Assembly (NCBI GenBank): GCA_001802645.1
Contig: MGZJ01000063.1
Coordinates: forward strand, 8,482 to 53,905
Reading direction: 5' to 3'
Origin: Geobacteraceae bacterium GWC2_53_11
GTDB taxonomy: Bacteria; Desulfobacterota; Desulfuromonadia; Geobacterales; Pseudopelobacteraceae
Length of the DNA: 45,424 nucleotides
Shown in pieces: positions 1 through 6,460 of this stretch (position 1 is its first letter; each line of letters opens with the position of its first letter). The position numbers were made by a program, and so were the translations under genes. The notes below the pieces were generated by a model. That model was given only the letters and a program-made list of their open reading frames with translations, was not told the origin of the DNA and did no database searches.

Positions 1-294
1 CTGGCCGCCGTGTACCGCAAAGAGAAGTTCCCCAAGCCGCGCAACGTTCTCGGCCTGGTCAAGAACCTACCCGCCGACGAGATGAAGAAACTCATCATCG
101 TCAACATCATCATTGGAGAGCACGAGCTTCGTACTCTGGCTCGGGAGCGAGTGTCCACAATAACGAACTATCTGGTACACACGGGCGGCATCCCGGCCGA
201 ACGGCTATTCCAGAATGACGATGACATCTTCAAAGCGCCGGAGAAGGGTTCAATCTCCCGCAGCCGTGTCGAGGTCGCGGCAATCGTGCAATAA
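1..294 (+). CDS. DUF748 (AsmA-like) protein, C-terminal end, 5' truncated by window
   Basis: The frame is open from the first base, so this is the tail of a longer gene and the GTG at 10 is probably an internal Val codon. The text around LARERVSTITNYLVHTGGIPAERLF resembles the end of large DUF748 proteins, where an OmpA-like alpha/beta stretch closes a very long AsmA-like protein of the inner membrane and periplasm. Family members are thought to act in envelope or lipid homeostasis; the role here is inferred only from this tail. The last residues (SRSRVEVAAIVQ) fit the usual RVxV-type ending. No downstream partner on this strand is obvious. Confidence 0.7.
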   Translation: MAAVYRKEKFPKPRNVLGLVKNLPADEMKKLIIVNIIIGEHELRTLARERVSTITNYLVHTGGIPAERLFQNDDDIFKAPEKGSISRSRVEVAAIVQ

Positions 295-353
295 TCACCC
301 TCCCCCGCCGAGGGACGTAGAGTTATAGCCGAACAAAAATTAAAGATAGTGGC

Positions 354-391
354 AAAAAAAGCCGCGCTTTACCCCAAAAGATAGCGCGGCT
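354..391 (-). terminator. Intrinsic terminator, minus strand
   Basis: A perfect 9-bp inverted repeat (AGCCGCGCT at 360-368 with AGCGCGGCT at 383-391) is bordered by an A-run at 354-360. Read on the minus strand this is a GC-rich hairpin followed by seven T residues. It lies downstream of the higB-higA operon, the nearest minus-strand genes. There is no T-run on the plus side, so it is not bidirectional. Confidence 0.75.
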
Positions 392-394
392 TAG

Positions 395-646
395 TTGTTG
401 AAATGGATTTTCTTACCGTTGTTTGGAGGCTCCCTTTTAATTGCTTTCGGAGGAGTCCAAATAAATTCATGGAAATGTAATCGGGAAGCGAAAAGACAAG
501 GATACATGCAAGGGAAATATATTCCACCAAATAGAGTAGGAGTCGGTGAAGCATCTATTTGCGAGGAGAAATTGAGACCAGACGGAACGGTGGATTCTGC
601 CGCAAGATTAGTCATTGATCTGGAACACAGGAAACTATCTTGGTGA
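395..646 (+). CDS. Small hypothetical protein with N-terminal membrane segment
   Basis: An 83-codon frame starting at TTG. Residues 3-20 form one hydrophobic segment (LPLFGGSLLIAFGG), which could be a membrane anchor or uncleaved signal. The polar rest contains two Cys (CNREAK, SICEEK) and ends in LEHRKLSW. I do not recognise a family. There is no clear Shine-Dalgarno sequence, and the 5' end abuts the minus-strand terminator. The base composition is AT-richer than the neighbouring DUF748 gene, in keeping with an accessory region. It may be real or a chance frame between two convergent units. Confidence 0.35.
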   Translation: MLKWIFLPLFGGSLLIAFGGVQINSWKCNREAKRQGYMQGKYIPPNRVGVGEASICEEKLRPDGTVDSAARLVIDLEHRKLSW

Positions 647-654
647 ACAAACCT

Positions 655-957
655 CTATGCAGCCATCAAAAGTGGCTGTACTTGTTTCACCCTCTGTACC
701 ATCGCTTTTTGAGCGGTCTTGAGGTCATAGCTGGTTTGCAAGTTCATCCAGTAGGTAGGTGTCTGACCGAATACTTTGCCGAAAAGAACAGCCAGTTCCG
801 CTGTAACAGGCCGTGAGCCTTTGATAACATGAGATATTCGCATTGGCGAAACGCCAATTGCATGAGCAAAAGCGTTCTGTGACAAACCAAGTTCATCAAG
901 TATTTCTTTCAGGAATATTCCTGGATGAATGGGGGGAAGCCCGTTTTTGATAGCCAT
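655..957 (-). CDS. higA: HigA-type antitoxin, XRE-family regulator
   Basis: 100 residues. The N-terminal signature IHPGIFLKEILDELGLSQNAFA and the following helix-turn-helix (residues about 20-60, VSPMRISHVIKGSRPVT) are typical of the VapI/HigA branch of XRE regulators. In this family HigA neutralises the mRNA-cleaving toxin HigB and represses the operon by binding a palindrome. The gene follows higB by 10 bases (toxin first, the usual higBA order) and has an AGGAGA ribosome site. A minus-strand terminator lies about 260 bases downstream. Function is inferred from family and operon order. Confidence 0.88.
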   Translation of the reverse strand: MAIKNGLPPIHPGIFLKEILDELGLSQNAFAHAIGVSPMRISHVIKGSRPVTAELAVLFGKVFGQTPTYWMNLQTSYDLKTAQKAMVQRVKQVQPLLMAA

Positions 958-967
958 AAAGTTTCTC

Positions 968-1249
968 CTAATGGTAATCGGTTATTTCGACGTCAGTTGC
1001 TTCACCATTGACAAACCGAAAGCAAATTCGCCACTGGTCATTAATCCTGATACTCCACTGCCCCGCCCTGTCACCAAATAGAGTTTCAAGGCGGTTAGAC
1101 GGAGGTATCAACAAATCTGTAACCTCGCATGCACTGTCTAGTTGCGTCAAACGCATGATCGAACGGGCGATAATTTCCGGGGGAAGTTTTTTGGACTTCC
1201 CTGTCGTAAAGAGTTTTTCAGTTTCTTTGTTCGCGAATGACGAAATCAT
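968..1249 (-). CDS. higB: HigB-type toxin (RelE superfamily mRNA interferase)
   Basis: 93 residues starting at the ATG at 1249 (MISSFANKETEKLF). The frame is open further upstream, but that extension is not protein-like and runs through the promoter. RelE/HigB landmarks are a helical N-terminal half (IIARSIMRLTQLD), then GDRAGQWSIRINDQWRICFRF and the end VEITDYH, which holds the conserved late His. HigB toxins are ribosome-dependent endoribonucleases. The gene precedes higA by 10 bases, forming a module that probably autoregulates through the palindrome at 1261-1273. Confidence 0.88.
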   Translation of the reverse strand: MISSFANKETEKLFTTGKSKKLPPEIIARSIMRLTQLDSACEVTDLLIPPSNRLETLFGDRAGQWSIRINDQWRICFRFVNGEATDVEITDYH

Positions 1250-1260
1250 GAATATAATAT

Positions 1261-1273
1261 AAACAATTTGTTT
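1261..1273. promoter_or_regulatory. Palindromic operator candidate of higBA
   Basis: AAACAA-T-TTGTTT is a perfect 6-bp inverted repeat, 12 bases upstream of the higB start and directly beside an AT-rich -10-like TATATT. An XRE antitoxin such as HigA normally binds a short palindrome over its own promoter. Placement and symmetry fit; binding is inferred. Confidence 0.55.
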
Positions 1274-1376
1274 ACACAGATCAAGTCCTAAAGAAAATGA
1301 AACAGAGAGTGATGAATACCGATTTCCAACTAGCGGCACGACCCGACCGCCCGAGGAACCGGTCGAGAAAACTAGA

Positions 1377-1427
1377 GAAAACTAGGGACACTCCCCAAAG
1401 AAAACTAGAAAACTAGGGACACTCCCC
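1377..1427. repeat. REP-like repeat, two tandem copies upstream of RAYT
   Basis: The 20-mer GAAAACTAGGGACACTCCCC occurs at 1377-1396 and again at 1408-1427. Each copy is preceded by a shorter AAAACTAG half-copy. The reverse complement recurs at 2139-2158, at the 3' end of the transposase gene. Repeats flanking a RAYT gene in opposite orientations are the hallmark of REPtron-like units. Confidence 0.85.
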
Positions 1428-1472
1428 ATATTTCTGTTGCTAATGTGAATATCGGACGATACTATCTCGCCC

Positions 1473-2153
1473 ATGCCAAGAATAGCCCGCATCATAGCAC
1501 CCGGTTACCCACACCACATCACTCAACGTGGCAACAACCGCACTACCGTATTCTTCGATGATGAGGACCGATTGACATATTTGAAGTTGCTGGCAGGTTA
1601 CACTCAGAAGCATCATGTGCAGATCTGGGCTTATTGTCTGATGAGCAACCATATTCATCTGCTCGCTGTGCCCGAGACAGAAACCTCGCTGTCGCACGGT
1701 ATCGGCCTTGCTAACCAGATGTACACCCAGTATATCAATCGAAAGCTTAAGCAATCAGGTCGCATCTGGCAAAATCGCTTTTTTTCTTGTGTAGTCGAAA
1801 ACGAGCAATATCTTTGGGCAGTCGCACGCTACATCGAGCGCAACCCTATTAAGGCAGGACTTGCTACGGATGTTGAAGGGTATCGGTGGTCCAGCGCCAA
1901 AGCCCATGTGTCAGGCGCACTTGACCCACTGCTGGCGGCATATTCTTGGCTTCCACCACAGGAGCACAATGCGTATCGGGAATTTGTGGCCTTTGAAGAT
2001 GAAGAAACGGATAGCGCCATACGCAAGGCCACTAACTCCGGACGGCCTTTTGGGTCGGAGTCCTTCGTTGACATGCTGGAATTTAAGTTGAATCAGGTAC
2101 TCAAACCAAAGAAACCTGGGCGGCCTAAAAAGAAAACAGGGGAGTGTCCCTAG
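1473..2153 (+). CDS. REP-associated tyrosine transposase (RAYT, IS200-like)
   Basis: 226 residues with the Y1 HUH-type layout. An N-terminal PGYPHHITQRGNNR block is followed by SNHIHLL (about 58-64, the metal-binding HUH-like motif) and YLWAVARYIERNPIKAGL (about 113-130), which holds candidate catalytic tyrosines at 113 and 120. RAYTs are domesticated or semi-mobile single-strand transposases linked to dispersed REP palindromes. The basic tail (KPKKPGRPKKKTG) may contact DNA. Inverted copies of the 20-mer repeat lie on both sides. The last four codons (GECP) and the TAG stop are themselves part of the downstream repeat, so element and gene end are fused. The gene appears intact. Confidence 0.92.
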   Translation: MPRIARIIAPGYPHHITQRGNNRTTVFFDDEDRLTYLKLLAGYTQKHHVQIWAYCLMSNHIHLLAVPETETSLSHGIGLANQMYTQYINRKLKQSGRIWQNRFFSCVVENEQYLWAVARYIERNPIKAGLATDVEGYRWSSAKAHVSGALDPLLAAYSWLPPQEHNAYREFVAFEDEETDSAIRKATNSGRPFGSESFVDMLEFKLNQVLKPKKPGRPKKKTGECP

Positions 2154-2167
2154 TTTTACTAGTTTTA
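2139..2167. repeat. REP-like repeat, inverted copy at 3' end of RAYT
   Basis: GGGGAGTGTCCCTAGTTTT at 2139-2157 is the exact reverse complement of the upstream 1377 and 1408 copies, followed by a second half-copy ACTAGTTTTA. It overlaps the transposase stop codon. Confidence 0.85.
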
Positions 2168-2250
2168 TTGCCATCCCAGAAATATTTTTCGTTTCGCCGC
2201 TAATGATGTTGACACCTAATTAAGGCAGCTGTTTCATTTACCTGACCGTT

Positions 2251-2361
2251 TTACTGCTTGGCATTGACTGTTTCTTTCTTTGTAAATGCTCTGAACGCCA
2301 TCATCTGAACAACGAAAATTAACGTAAAAATGGTACCTACTAATACATAAATGTAATTCAT
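2251..2361 (-). CDS. 36-residue single-helix membrane protein
   Basis: A short frame starts at the ATG at 2361, with a strong AGGAG site 6 bases upstream (AAAAAAGGAGTATTAATG). The product begins MNYIYVLVGTIF and carries one hydrophobic helix (about residues 3-23). A polar basic tail follows (TKKETVNAKQ) and would face the cytoplasm. No family is recognised; size and layout resemble small accessory subunits of membrane enzymes or regulators. A 16-bp palindrome lies 33 bases upstream. It stands alone, about 90 bases past the RAYT unit. The ribosome site and clean topology make it more than a chance frame. Confidence 0.55.
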   Translation of the reverse strand: MNYIYVLVGTIFTLIFVVQMMAFRAFTKKETVNAKQ

Positions 2362-2393
2362 TATTAATACTCCTTTTTTATCAGCTCAACATT

Positions 2394-2409
2394 GTTTGTG
2401 ACCACAAAC
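2394..2409. promoter_or_regulatory. Perfect palindrome upstream of the 36-residue gene
   Basis: GTTTGTG-AC-CACAAAC is a 7-bp inverted repeat with a 2-base centre. It lies 33 bases 5' of the small minus-strand start, where a repressor or activator could act. The cognate regulator is unknown. Confidence 0.4.
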
Positions 2410-2513
2410 GATAATTCCGGCCCAATACATTAAATAGTGTAACGGATATTTAGTAGTTATGAATATTGCATCGGTATATAACCTAATTATTGTAATATGT
2501 ATATGTTTAAATA

Positions 2514-2783
2514 TTACTTGTGCCATACTATGCCAAGTGGGGCAGCAATAAGGGGACATCCATGATAAGTTTTGTCAAGAGGGAAAACGGAGATTTCCCA
2601 TAACCTTCCGAACTCACCGGTGGCCTTGTTTTTATCCTTCATGCCGTCCAATCTTTTTAATCTTTCCAAGCGGTCCGCATGATCATGCGACCAGACATCC
2701 ATTTGCTGCACCTGGTTTTTATCACCGGTTGATTTTAGTTGTTTAAGCAAGGGTCGGACCAAACTAACCATATGAAATATCAA
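2514..2783 (-). CDS. Hypothetical protein, doubtful
   Basis: An 89-codon frame. Its middle (VQQMDVWSHDHADRLERLK) is charged and helix-prone, and the rest is unremarkable. I recognise no domain, and no convincing ribosome site precedes it. The surrounding 2.4-2.9 kb is AT-rich and next to a transposase remnant, so this may be decayed sequence. Kept because no better gene occupies the stretch. Confidence 0.25.
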   Translation of the reverse strand: MIFHMVSLVRPLLKQLKSTGDKNQVQQMDVWSHDHADRLERLKRLDGMKDKNKATGEFGRLWEISVFPLDKTYHGCPLIAAPLGIVWHK

Positions 2784-2856
2784 AGCAAATTAGCAAAATT
2801 AACCCTATTTACGGCCTTAAGATCACGTTTTAGCCGGTAAAAAGAGGCTTCTAAGA

Positions 2857-3282
2857 ATGGCGAGAGCAAGCCACCCTTCAGAATGGGAAATGAGCGGCTT
2901 TAACGAAATCCAGAATCCGCCCGAGCGGTATGGAGTGATTGACATGCCCGCTTTACGGAATTTTTGCGGATTTCCGGACCACGAGCAATTTGCAGAGCAG
3001 CATCGGCAGTGGGTTCAGGAGGCAATCAGCAAGGGCAAAGGTCAGCGTGAAAGTTGCTGGACGGAGAGCATTGCTGTTGGCGGCATTGGCTTTGTTGAAG
3101 AGACAAAGTCCAGGCTTGGTATTATGGGAATAGGGAGAAGAATCGAAGAGCAAGAAACTGGTCTATATGTGTTGAGAGAGAAATTTGAACCTTATAGTAC
3201 CGCTTTAGACCATGAAAATGGGCGTTTAAGCCTCAATAACAGCTATTTTTGGGATATTTTACCTGCAGATTCAGTAGGTTAG
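2857..3282 (+). pseudogene. RAYT transposase fragment, C-terminal part only
   Basis: The 141 codons read like the back half of a second, longer RAYT subtype: HPSEWEMSGFNEIQNPPERYG, then CGFPDHEQFAEQHRQWV, then RESCWTESIAVGGIGFVEETKSRLG, ending NNSYFWDIL. The N-terminal HUH and tyrosine part expected about 100-130 residues earlier is missing; in-frame similarity begins roughly at the ATG. It is therefore a remnant without catalytic residues. It differs from the intact RAYT at 1473-2153, so two separate elements have visited this region. Confidence 0.75.
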
Positions 3283-3307
3283 TTTGGTCCAACCCCGAGC
3301 AGGCTCC

Positions 3308-3562
3308 TCAATAATGATATCGACAAGCGATAACAACAATCTCAGCTTCTTCAACTTGGTAGACAAGCCGATGTTCCCGGTCAATCCGGCGCGACCAGCA
3401 ACCGGCAAGCTGAAAACGGAGGGGTTCCGGTTTACCTGTGCCCTCAAAAGGGGTTCGCCGAATATCTTCGAGAAGCGCTAAGACCCGTTCGGCTTGGCGT
3501 TTATCCGTCTTGAGCCAATAACGCAGATCGTCAAAAGCAGTCGGTGTGAAAGTGACGTTCAT
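3308..3562 (-). CDS. yoeB: YoeB-type toxin (RelE superfamily)
   Basis: 84 residues, the normal size for YoeB. Diagnostic segments are FTPTAFDDLRYWLKTDKR near the start, LLEDIRRTPFEGTGKPEPLRFQLAGCWSRRID in the middle and RLVYQVEEAEIVVIACRYHY at the end. The C-terminal RYHY holds the catalytic His-Tyr pair of the family. YoeB cleaves mRNA at the ribosomal A site. The start overlaps the yefM stop by 4 bases (ATGA), giving translational coupling so that antitoxin is made first. Confidence 0.93.
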   Translation of the reverse strand: MNVTFTPTAFDDLRYWLKTDKRQAERVLALLEDIRRTPFEGTGKPEPLRFQLAGCWSRRIDREHRLVYQVEEAEIVVIACRYHY

Positions 3563-3813
3563 AACCCAAGAGCATCCATTGGGGTTCGCTTTCCAGACCG
3601 TGCCTCTTTAAGTGATTGCAGTAATCGTGACGCATTAGCAGGACTGGAAAGCAAATACTCGCTCTCTATAATGGACTCATAGTCTTCCAAGCTTACAAGA
3701 ACCACGCTTTCACCCTTTCGGCGCGTGATCAGGATCGGTTCGTGGTTGCTGCAAGCATCGTCCATAACATTCTTTAGGTCATGGCGTGCTTCGCTGTATG
3801 AAATTGCCTGCAT
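3559..3813 (-). CDS. yefM: YefM/Phd-family antitoxin
   Basis: 84 residues from the ATG at 3813 (MQAISYSEARHDLKNVMDD). An ATG 12 bases earlier lies in the same frame, but its bases form part of the GGAGG ribosome site 5 bases before 3813, so 3813 is the better start. The N-terminal Phd/YefM DNA-binding domain continues into ILITRRKGESVVLVSLEDYESI, and the C-terminal part (SRLLQSLKEARSGK) would wrap the toxin. It neutralises YoeB and autorepresses. The two TGTACA/TAGCATGCTA-like palindromes directly upstream are the likely operator. Confidence 0.93.
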   Translation of the reverse strand: MQAISYSEARHDLKNVMDDACSNHEPILITRRKGESVVLVSLEDYESIIESEYLLSSPANASRLLQSLKEARSGKRTPMDALGL

Positions 3814-3836
3814 AAAAACCTCCATAATGACAAGTT

Positions 3837-3855
3837 ATTGTACAATAGCATGCTA
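3837..3855. promoter_or_regulatory. yefM-yoeB operator with TGTACA core
   Basis: Two abutting palindromes lie 24-42 bases upstream of the yefM start: ATTGTACAAT (3837-3846) and TAGCATGCTA (3846-3855). The first contains TGTACA, the core hexamer known from the E. coli yefM-yoeB operator. YefM, with YoeB as co-repressor, would bind here; this is inferred from the family. Confidence 0.65.
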
Positions 3856-3957
3856 AAAAATATATGGCAAGAAGAACGACTTAATGGGAAGTTAAGCGAG
3901 TTTTGCGGCTAAGGGAAACAGCAGCTATCGCCAACAATCGGCGGCAGTGATAAGATC

Positions 3958-4584
3958 TCAGAACTTCGGAAACCGTATGCGGCTGATCATCAGCGAGCCG
4001 GAAAGTGCGAACATCAGTACGAGCGGATGAAGGGTAAAGCCTGCAAACATTACGTGCCCGAACCAGAGCGATTCGCGCAGCGCACCCTGCCCGGCAGCCA
4101 GGAACATCACGAATACCAGCAGCAGCGACGTCGGAATCGGCGTTCCTTCAAAGTACTTCACTTTACTTCCACCTTCAGATAATTCATCGGCCGTAACATT
4201 ATACCGCGCCAGACGCGACACCCCACATGCGACAAAATATGTCAGGATAATCCGGTCATATAATCCCTGCATCCCGCATCCGTAAGCGATCACAGCCGGT
4301 GCGACCCCAAATGATATGACATCGGCAAGCGAGTCGAGTTCCCGCCCCATTATTGAATTCTTTTGCCGCCATCGGGCAATCCGTCCGTCCAGAATATCGA
4401 AAATCAACGACGCAAGTACCAGCCCGCACGCAAAATAAACATGGCTGACATCGGATGTCTGCAGGTACGTCAGCATGGAAAACAGTGCGCCCGTACCGCA
4501 GACGGCGTTGGCCAGCGTGAACCAGTCGGCAAGCTGGAACTCCCGGATCATGGCGAAGGGTTTATGCCGTTTTTTTGTTTTCAT
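3958..4584 (-). CDS. pssA: CDP-diacylglycerol--serine O-phosphatidyltransferase
   Basis: This enzyme makes phosphatidylserine from CDP-diacylglycerol and serine at the inner membrane, the first step towards phosphatidylethanolamine. The CDP-alcohol phosphotransferase motif is complete: D63, D66-G67, A70-R71, G80, D84 and D88 (DILDGRIAR ... GRELDSLAD). About six hydrophobic segments follow and surround it. I chose the ATG at 4584 (208 residues). In-frame GTG codons at 4593 and 4632 are alternatives, because a GAGGAG site sits 12 bases before the ATG and only 3 bases before the 4593 GTG. It is monocistronic here, and no decarboxylase (psd) gene is visible. Confidence 0.92.
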   Translation of the reverse strand: MKTKKRHKPFAMIREFQLADWFTLANAVCGTGALFSMLTYLQTSDVSHVYFACGLVLASLIFDILDGRIARWRQKNSIMGRELDSLADVISFGVAPAVIAYGCGMQGLYDRIILTYFVACGVSRLARYNVTADELSEGGSKVKYFEGTPIPTSLLLVFVMFLAAGQGALRESLWFGHVMFAGFTLHPLVLMFALSGSLMISRIRFPKF

Positions 4585-4847
4585 GTCAGACACTATCTCC
4601 TCTGTCGTAAATTCGGGGTCTCCCCCCGTCACTCACTCGTTTATAACGCTGAACGTGCCCTTGTTTGGGAAGAATGTCAATGACATCTATTCTGTCGGGA
4701 CATGCACCGGCAAGCTCCCGCCATATATAACAGTTATGCCAAACATGGCAGATTTAGTTGACGGCCCGCCCGCACCGCCACACGTCACCACGCAAATTTA
4801 TATCATATTACCAGCACGTTGCGCACAGGCCAGGCTGATAATTCCTC
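4585..4847. other. Intergenic region between pssA and the csbD operon
   Basis: This stretch separates divergent transcripts and should hold the pssA promoter on the minus strand. Short frames on the plus strand have no ribosome site and no protein-like composition. Apart from the sigma-54 motif that follows, I see nothing recognisable. Confidence 0.5.
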
Positions 4848-4862
4848 TGGCACATTAGTTGC
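4848..4862 (+). promoter_or_regulatory. Sigma-54 (-24/-12) promoter of csbD-BON operon
   Basis: TGGCAC-ATTAG-TTGC matches the RpoN consensus TGGCAC-N5-TTGC at every defined base. The predicted transcript start is near 4874, 66 bases before csbD. A 6-bp hairpin (TCCGGC at 4873-4878 with GCCGGA at 4884-4889) would then cap the mRNA 5' end. An enhancer-binding activator must exist elsewhere. Confidence 0.75.
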
Positions 4863-4939
4863 GAATTACTTATCCGGCAGAGCGCCGGAACAGGTGCGCT
4901 ATCTGCACAATCCAAGCTGCAATCCTAAAGGAGGACACC

Positions 4940-5119
4940 ATGAAATCAAGCATCAGAGACAAGGCAGAGGGAGCTTTTCACGAAATAAAGGGCACGGCCA
5001 AGGAGATCGCCGGAATACTGAACGAGGACCCCGAGCTGGAAACCGAAGGTTCCGATGAGAAGATCGCCGGCAAAGTACAGGCAAAAATCGGCCAGATCAA
5101 GACCGTTCTAGGGAAGTAG
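4940..5119 (+). CDS. csbD: CsbD-family stress protein, copy 1
   Basis: 59 residues. The CsbD pattern is clear: KAEGAFHEIKGTAKEIAG, then KIAGKVQAKIGQIK. These small, hydrophilic, helical proteins accumulate under general stress in many bacteria; their molecular role is unknown. The start at 4940 is fixed by a near-perfect AAGGAGG 6 bases upstream. It is the first gene behind a sigma-54 promoter, with the BON protein 22 bases further on. A paralogue at 5966 shares the same ribosome site and first eight codons, so this is a local duplication. Confidence 0.92.
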   Translation: MKSSIRDKAEGAFHEIKGTAKEIAGILNEDPELETEGSDEKIAGKVQAKIGQIKTVLGK

Positions 5120-5141
5120 TCCAACGTACGAGGAGCGTGTC

Positions 5142-5903
5142 ATGAAAGCAAAAACTTCATTATCAATACTGGCAACAGCGGCAGCACTGCTGACATTGAG
5201 TGTACCGGTACTCGCTTCACAACAGACGGACAGCCGCATCGAATCATCCGCCAATGAAACCTACGTGTTCAAAACCTACCTTAAGACCGACGACATCAAG
5301 ATTCATGCAAAAGATGGCGCGGTAATCCTGACGGGAACCGTAGCGGAGAGCTACCACAAATCACTGGCACAGGAAACCGTGGCAGGCCTTCCCGGCGTCA
5401 CGAGCGTGGACAACCGCCTGGAAACCAAGGCCCCCTCCTCTACCGCTAATTCCGACGCGTGGCTTCGCGACAAGGTAAAACTGACACTCTCGTTTCATCG
5501 CAGCGTAAGCGCCCTGGCCACCGAGGTTGTCGTCAAGGACGGCGTTGTGACCTTGCGAGGCATCGCTGAAAGCGATGCACAGAAGGAATTGACGTCCGAG
5601 TACACCAAGGATGTCGAAGGGGTTAAAAACGTCGTTAACGAGATCATCGTTTCCAAATCGCCCCAGCGTTCACGAACCGTGGGGGAAACCATCGACGACT
5701 CGTCCATCACCGCCCAGGTCAAAATGGCGCTCCTCTACCATCGTTCGACCAGCGTCCTTAACACCACGGTAACAACAAAGCTCGGCGTGGTCACACTGGA
5801 CGGCAAAGCCAGAAACCATACGGAAAAGAACCTTGTCACCAAGCTCGCCGGTGACGTGAAGGGCGTGAAGGAAGTCAAGAACCTCATGTCCGTCGAGCCG
5901 TAA
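5142..5903 (+). CDS. Periplasmic triple-BON-domain protein
   Basis: 253 residues with a clean signal peptide (hydrophobic 6-22, cleavage after VPVLA at 25). Three BON domains follow, near residues 35-100, 108-172 and 185-251. Each shows the pattern helix / VxxxxGVVTLxGxxxxxxxKxxxxxxxxxVxGVxxVxN, for example DGVVTLRGIAES and LGVVTLDGKARN. BON domains bind phospholipid or other envelope surfaces; OsmY of E. coli has two and is a stress-induced periplasmic protein. Lying between two csbD copies, it suggests an envelope-stress operon. Membrane protection is inferred. Confidence 0.9.
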   Translation: MKAKTSLSILATAAALLTLSVPVLASQQTDSRIESSANETYVFKTYLKTDDIKIHAKDGAVILTGTVAESYHKSLAQETVAGLPGVTSVDNRLETKAPSSTANSDAWLRDKVKLTLSFHRSVSALATEVVVKDGVVTLRGIAESDAQKELTSEYTKDVEGVKNVVNEIIVSKSPQRSRTVGETIDDSSITAQVKMALLYHRSTSVLNTTVTTKLGVVTLDGKARNHTEKNLVTKLAGDVKGVKEVKNLMSVEP

Positions 5904-5965
5904 CCTATCCGGGCAGCGCATGGGCAGCTGCATGCCTGCCGCACCCCATCCTGAAGGAGGACACC

Positions 5966-6145
5966 ATGAAATCAAGCATCAGGGACAAAGCAGAAGGAAC
6001 GCTTCACGAAGTAAAAGGCAGCGTCAAGCAGTTCGTTGGTAAACTCAGTGATAATCCGAAACTGAAAGTGGAAGGTACTGTTGAAAAAACAGCCGGAAAA
6101 GTTCAGGGGAAAATCGGCCAGATCAAGGCGGTCTTCGGGAAATAG
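5966..6145 (+). CDS. csbD: CsbD-family stress protein, copy 2
   Basis: 59 codons, MKSSIRDKAEGTLHEVKGS at the start and KTAGKVQGKIGQIKAVFGK at the end. It is clearly paralogous to the gene at 4940. The identity extends into the untranslated leader (GAAGGAGGACACC), so the duplicated unit included the ribosome site. The middle differs more (QFVGKLSDNPKLKVEG versus EIAGILNEDPELETEG). It lies 62 bases after the BON gene in the same operon. Confidence 0.92.
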   Translation: MKSSIRDKAEGTLHEVKGSVKQFVGKLSDNPKLKVEGTVEKTAGKVQGKIGQIKAVFGK

Positions 6146-6154
6146 AGCAACTGC

Positions 6155-6208
6155 GGCGTATCAGGCACCGGAGCGCATTGATCCACCGGTTGCGGCGCAT
6201 GATACGCC
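6155..6208 (+). other. Long hairpin between csbD2 and the micropeptide genes
   Basis: GGCGTATCA (6155-6163) pairs perfectly with TGATACGCC (6200-6208) around a 36-base loop. There is no T-run, so it is not an intrinsic terminator. It could be an RNA-processing or stability element that sets different levels for the genes before and after it. Confidence 0.45.
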
Positions 6209-6241
6209 AAAAGTCACCTGACACTATCAGAGGAGGTCACC

Positions 6242-6307
6242 ATGGAATTCTTACTTGCAGTATTAATTGTAGTAATTTTGCTGGTTGTCGTTTTACGAGT
6301 CATTTAG
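6242..6307 (+). CDS. 21-residue transmembrane micropeptide 1
   Basis: ATG to TAG with GAGGAGGT 4 bases upstream, among the strongest ribosome sites in the window. The product (MEFLLAVLIVVILL...) is almost wholly Val/Leu/Ile, with one acid at residue 2 and one Arg at residue 19, so it would form a single membrane helix. A second peptide of exactly equal length and similar layout follows at 6361. No named family is recognised. It may be a regulatory subunit, a stress peptide like those that modulate membrane pumps, or a small membrane toxin. Operon position behind csbD-BON-csbD favours a stress role. Confidence 0.7.
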   Translation: MEFLLAVLIVVILLVVVLRVI

Positions 6308-6360
6308 GGGCATCATCTTTACGTTCACAAAACGTCACAACCACATAACAGGAGGATATC

Positions 6361-6426
6361 ATGGACTTTATCATTGCAATTCTGGTTGTTGTCATACTCG
6401 TGATTGTCATCATGAAATTGACATAA
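6361..6426 (+). CDS. 21-residue transmembrane micropeptide 2
   Basis: Starts MDFIIAILVVVIL and ends IMKLT, with an AGGAGG site 5 bases upstream of the ATG. Like its neighbour it has an acidic residue 2, a pure aliphatic core and a single basic residue (Lys19) at the far end. The pair are most simply explained as a tandem duplication under selection for topology. The ABC transporter ATPase begins 34 bases after its stop, so the peptides could be coupled to that exporter. Confidence 0.7.
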   Translation: MDFIIAILVVVILVIVIMKLT

Positions 6427-6460
6427 TCACCCATCCGCGCACAACTACGGGACTCAAAGT

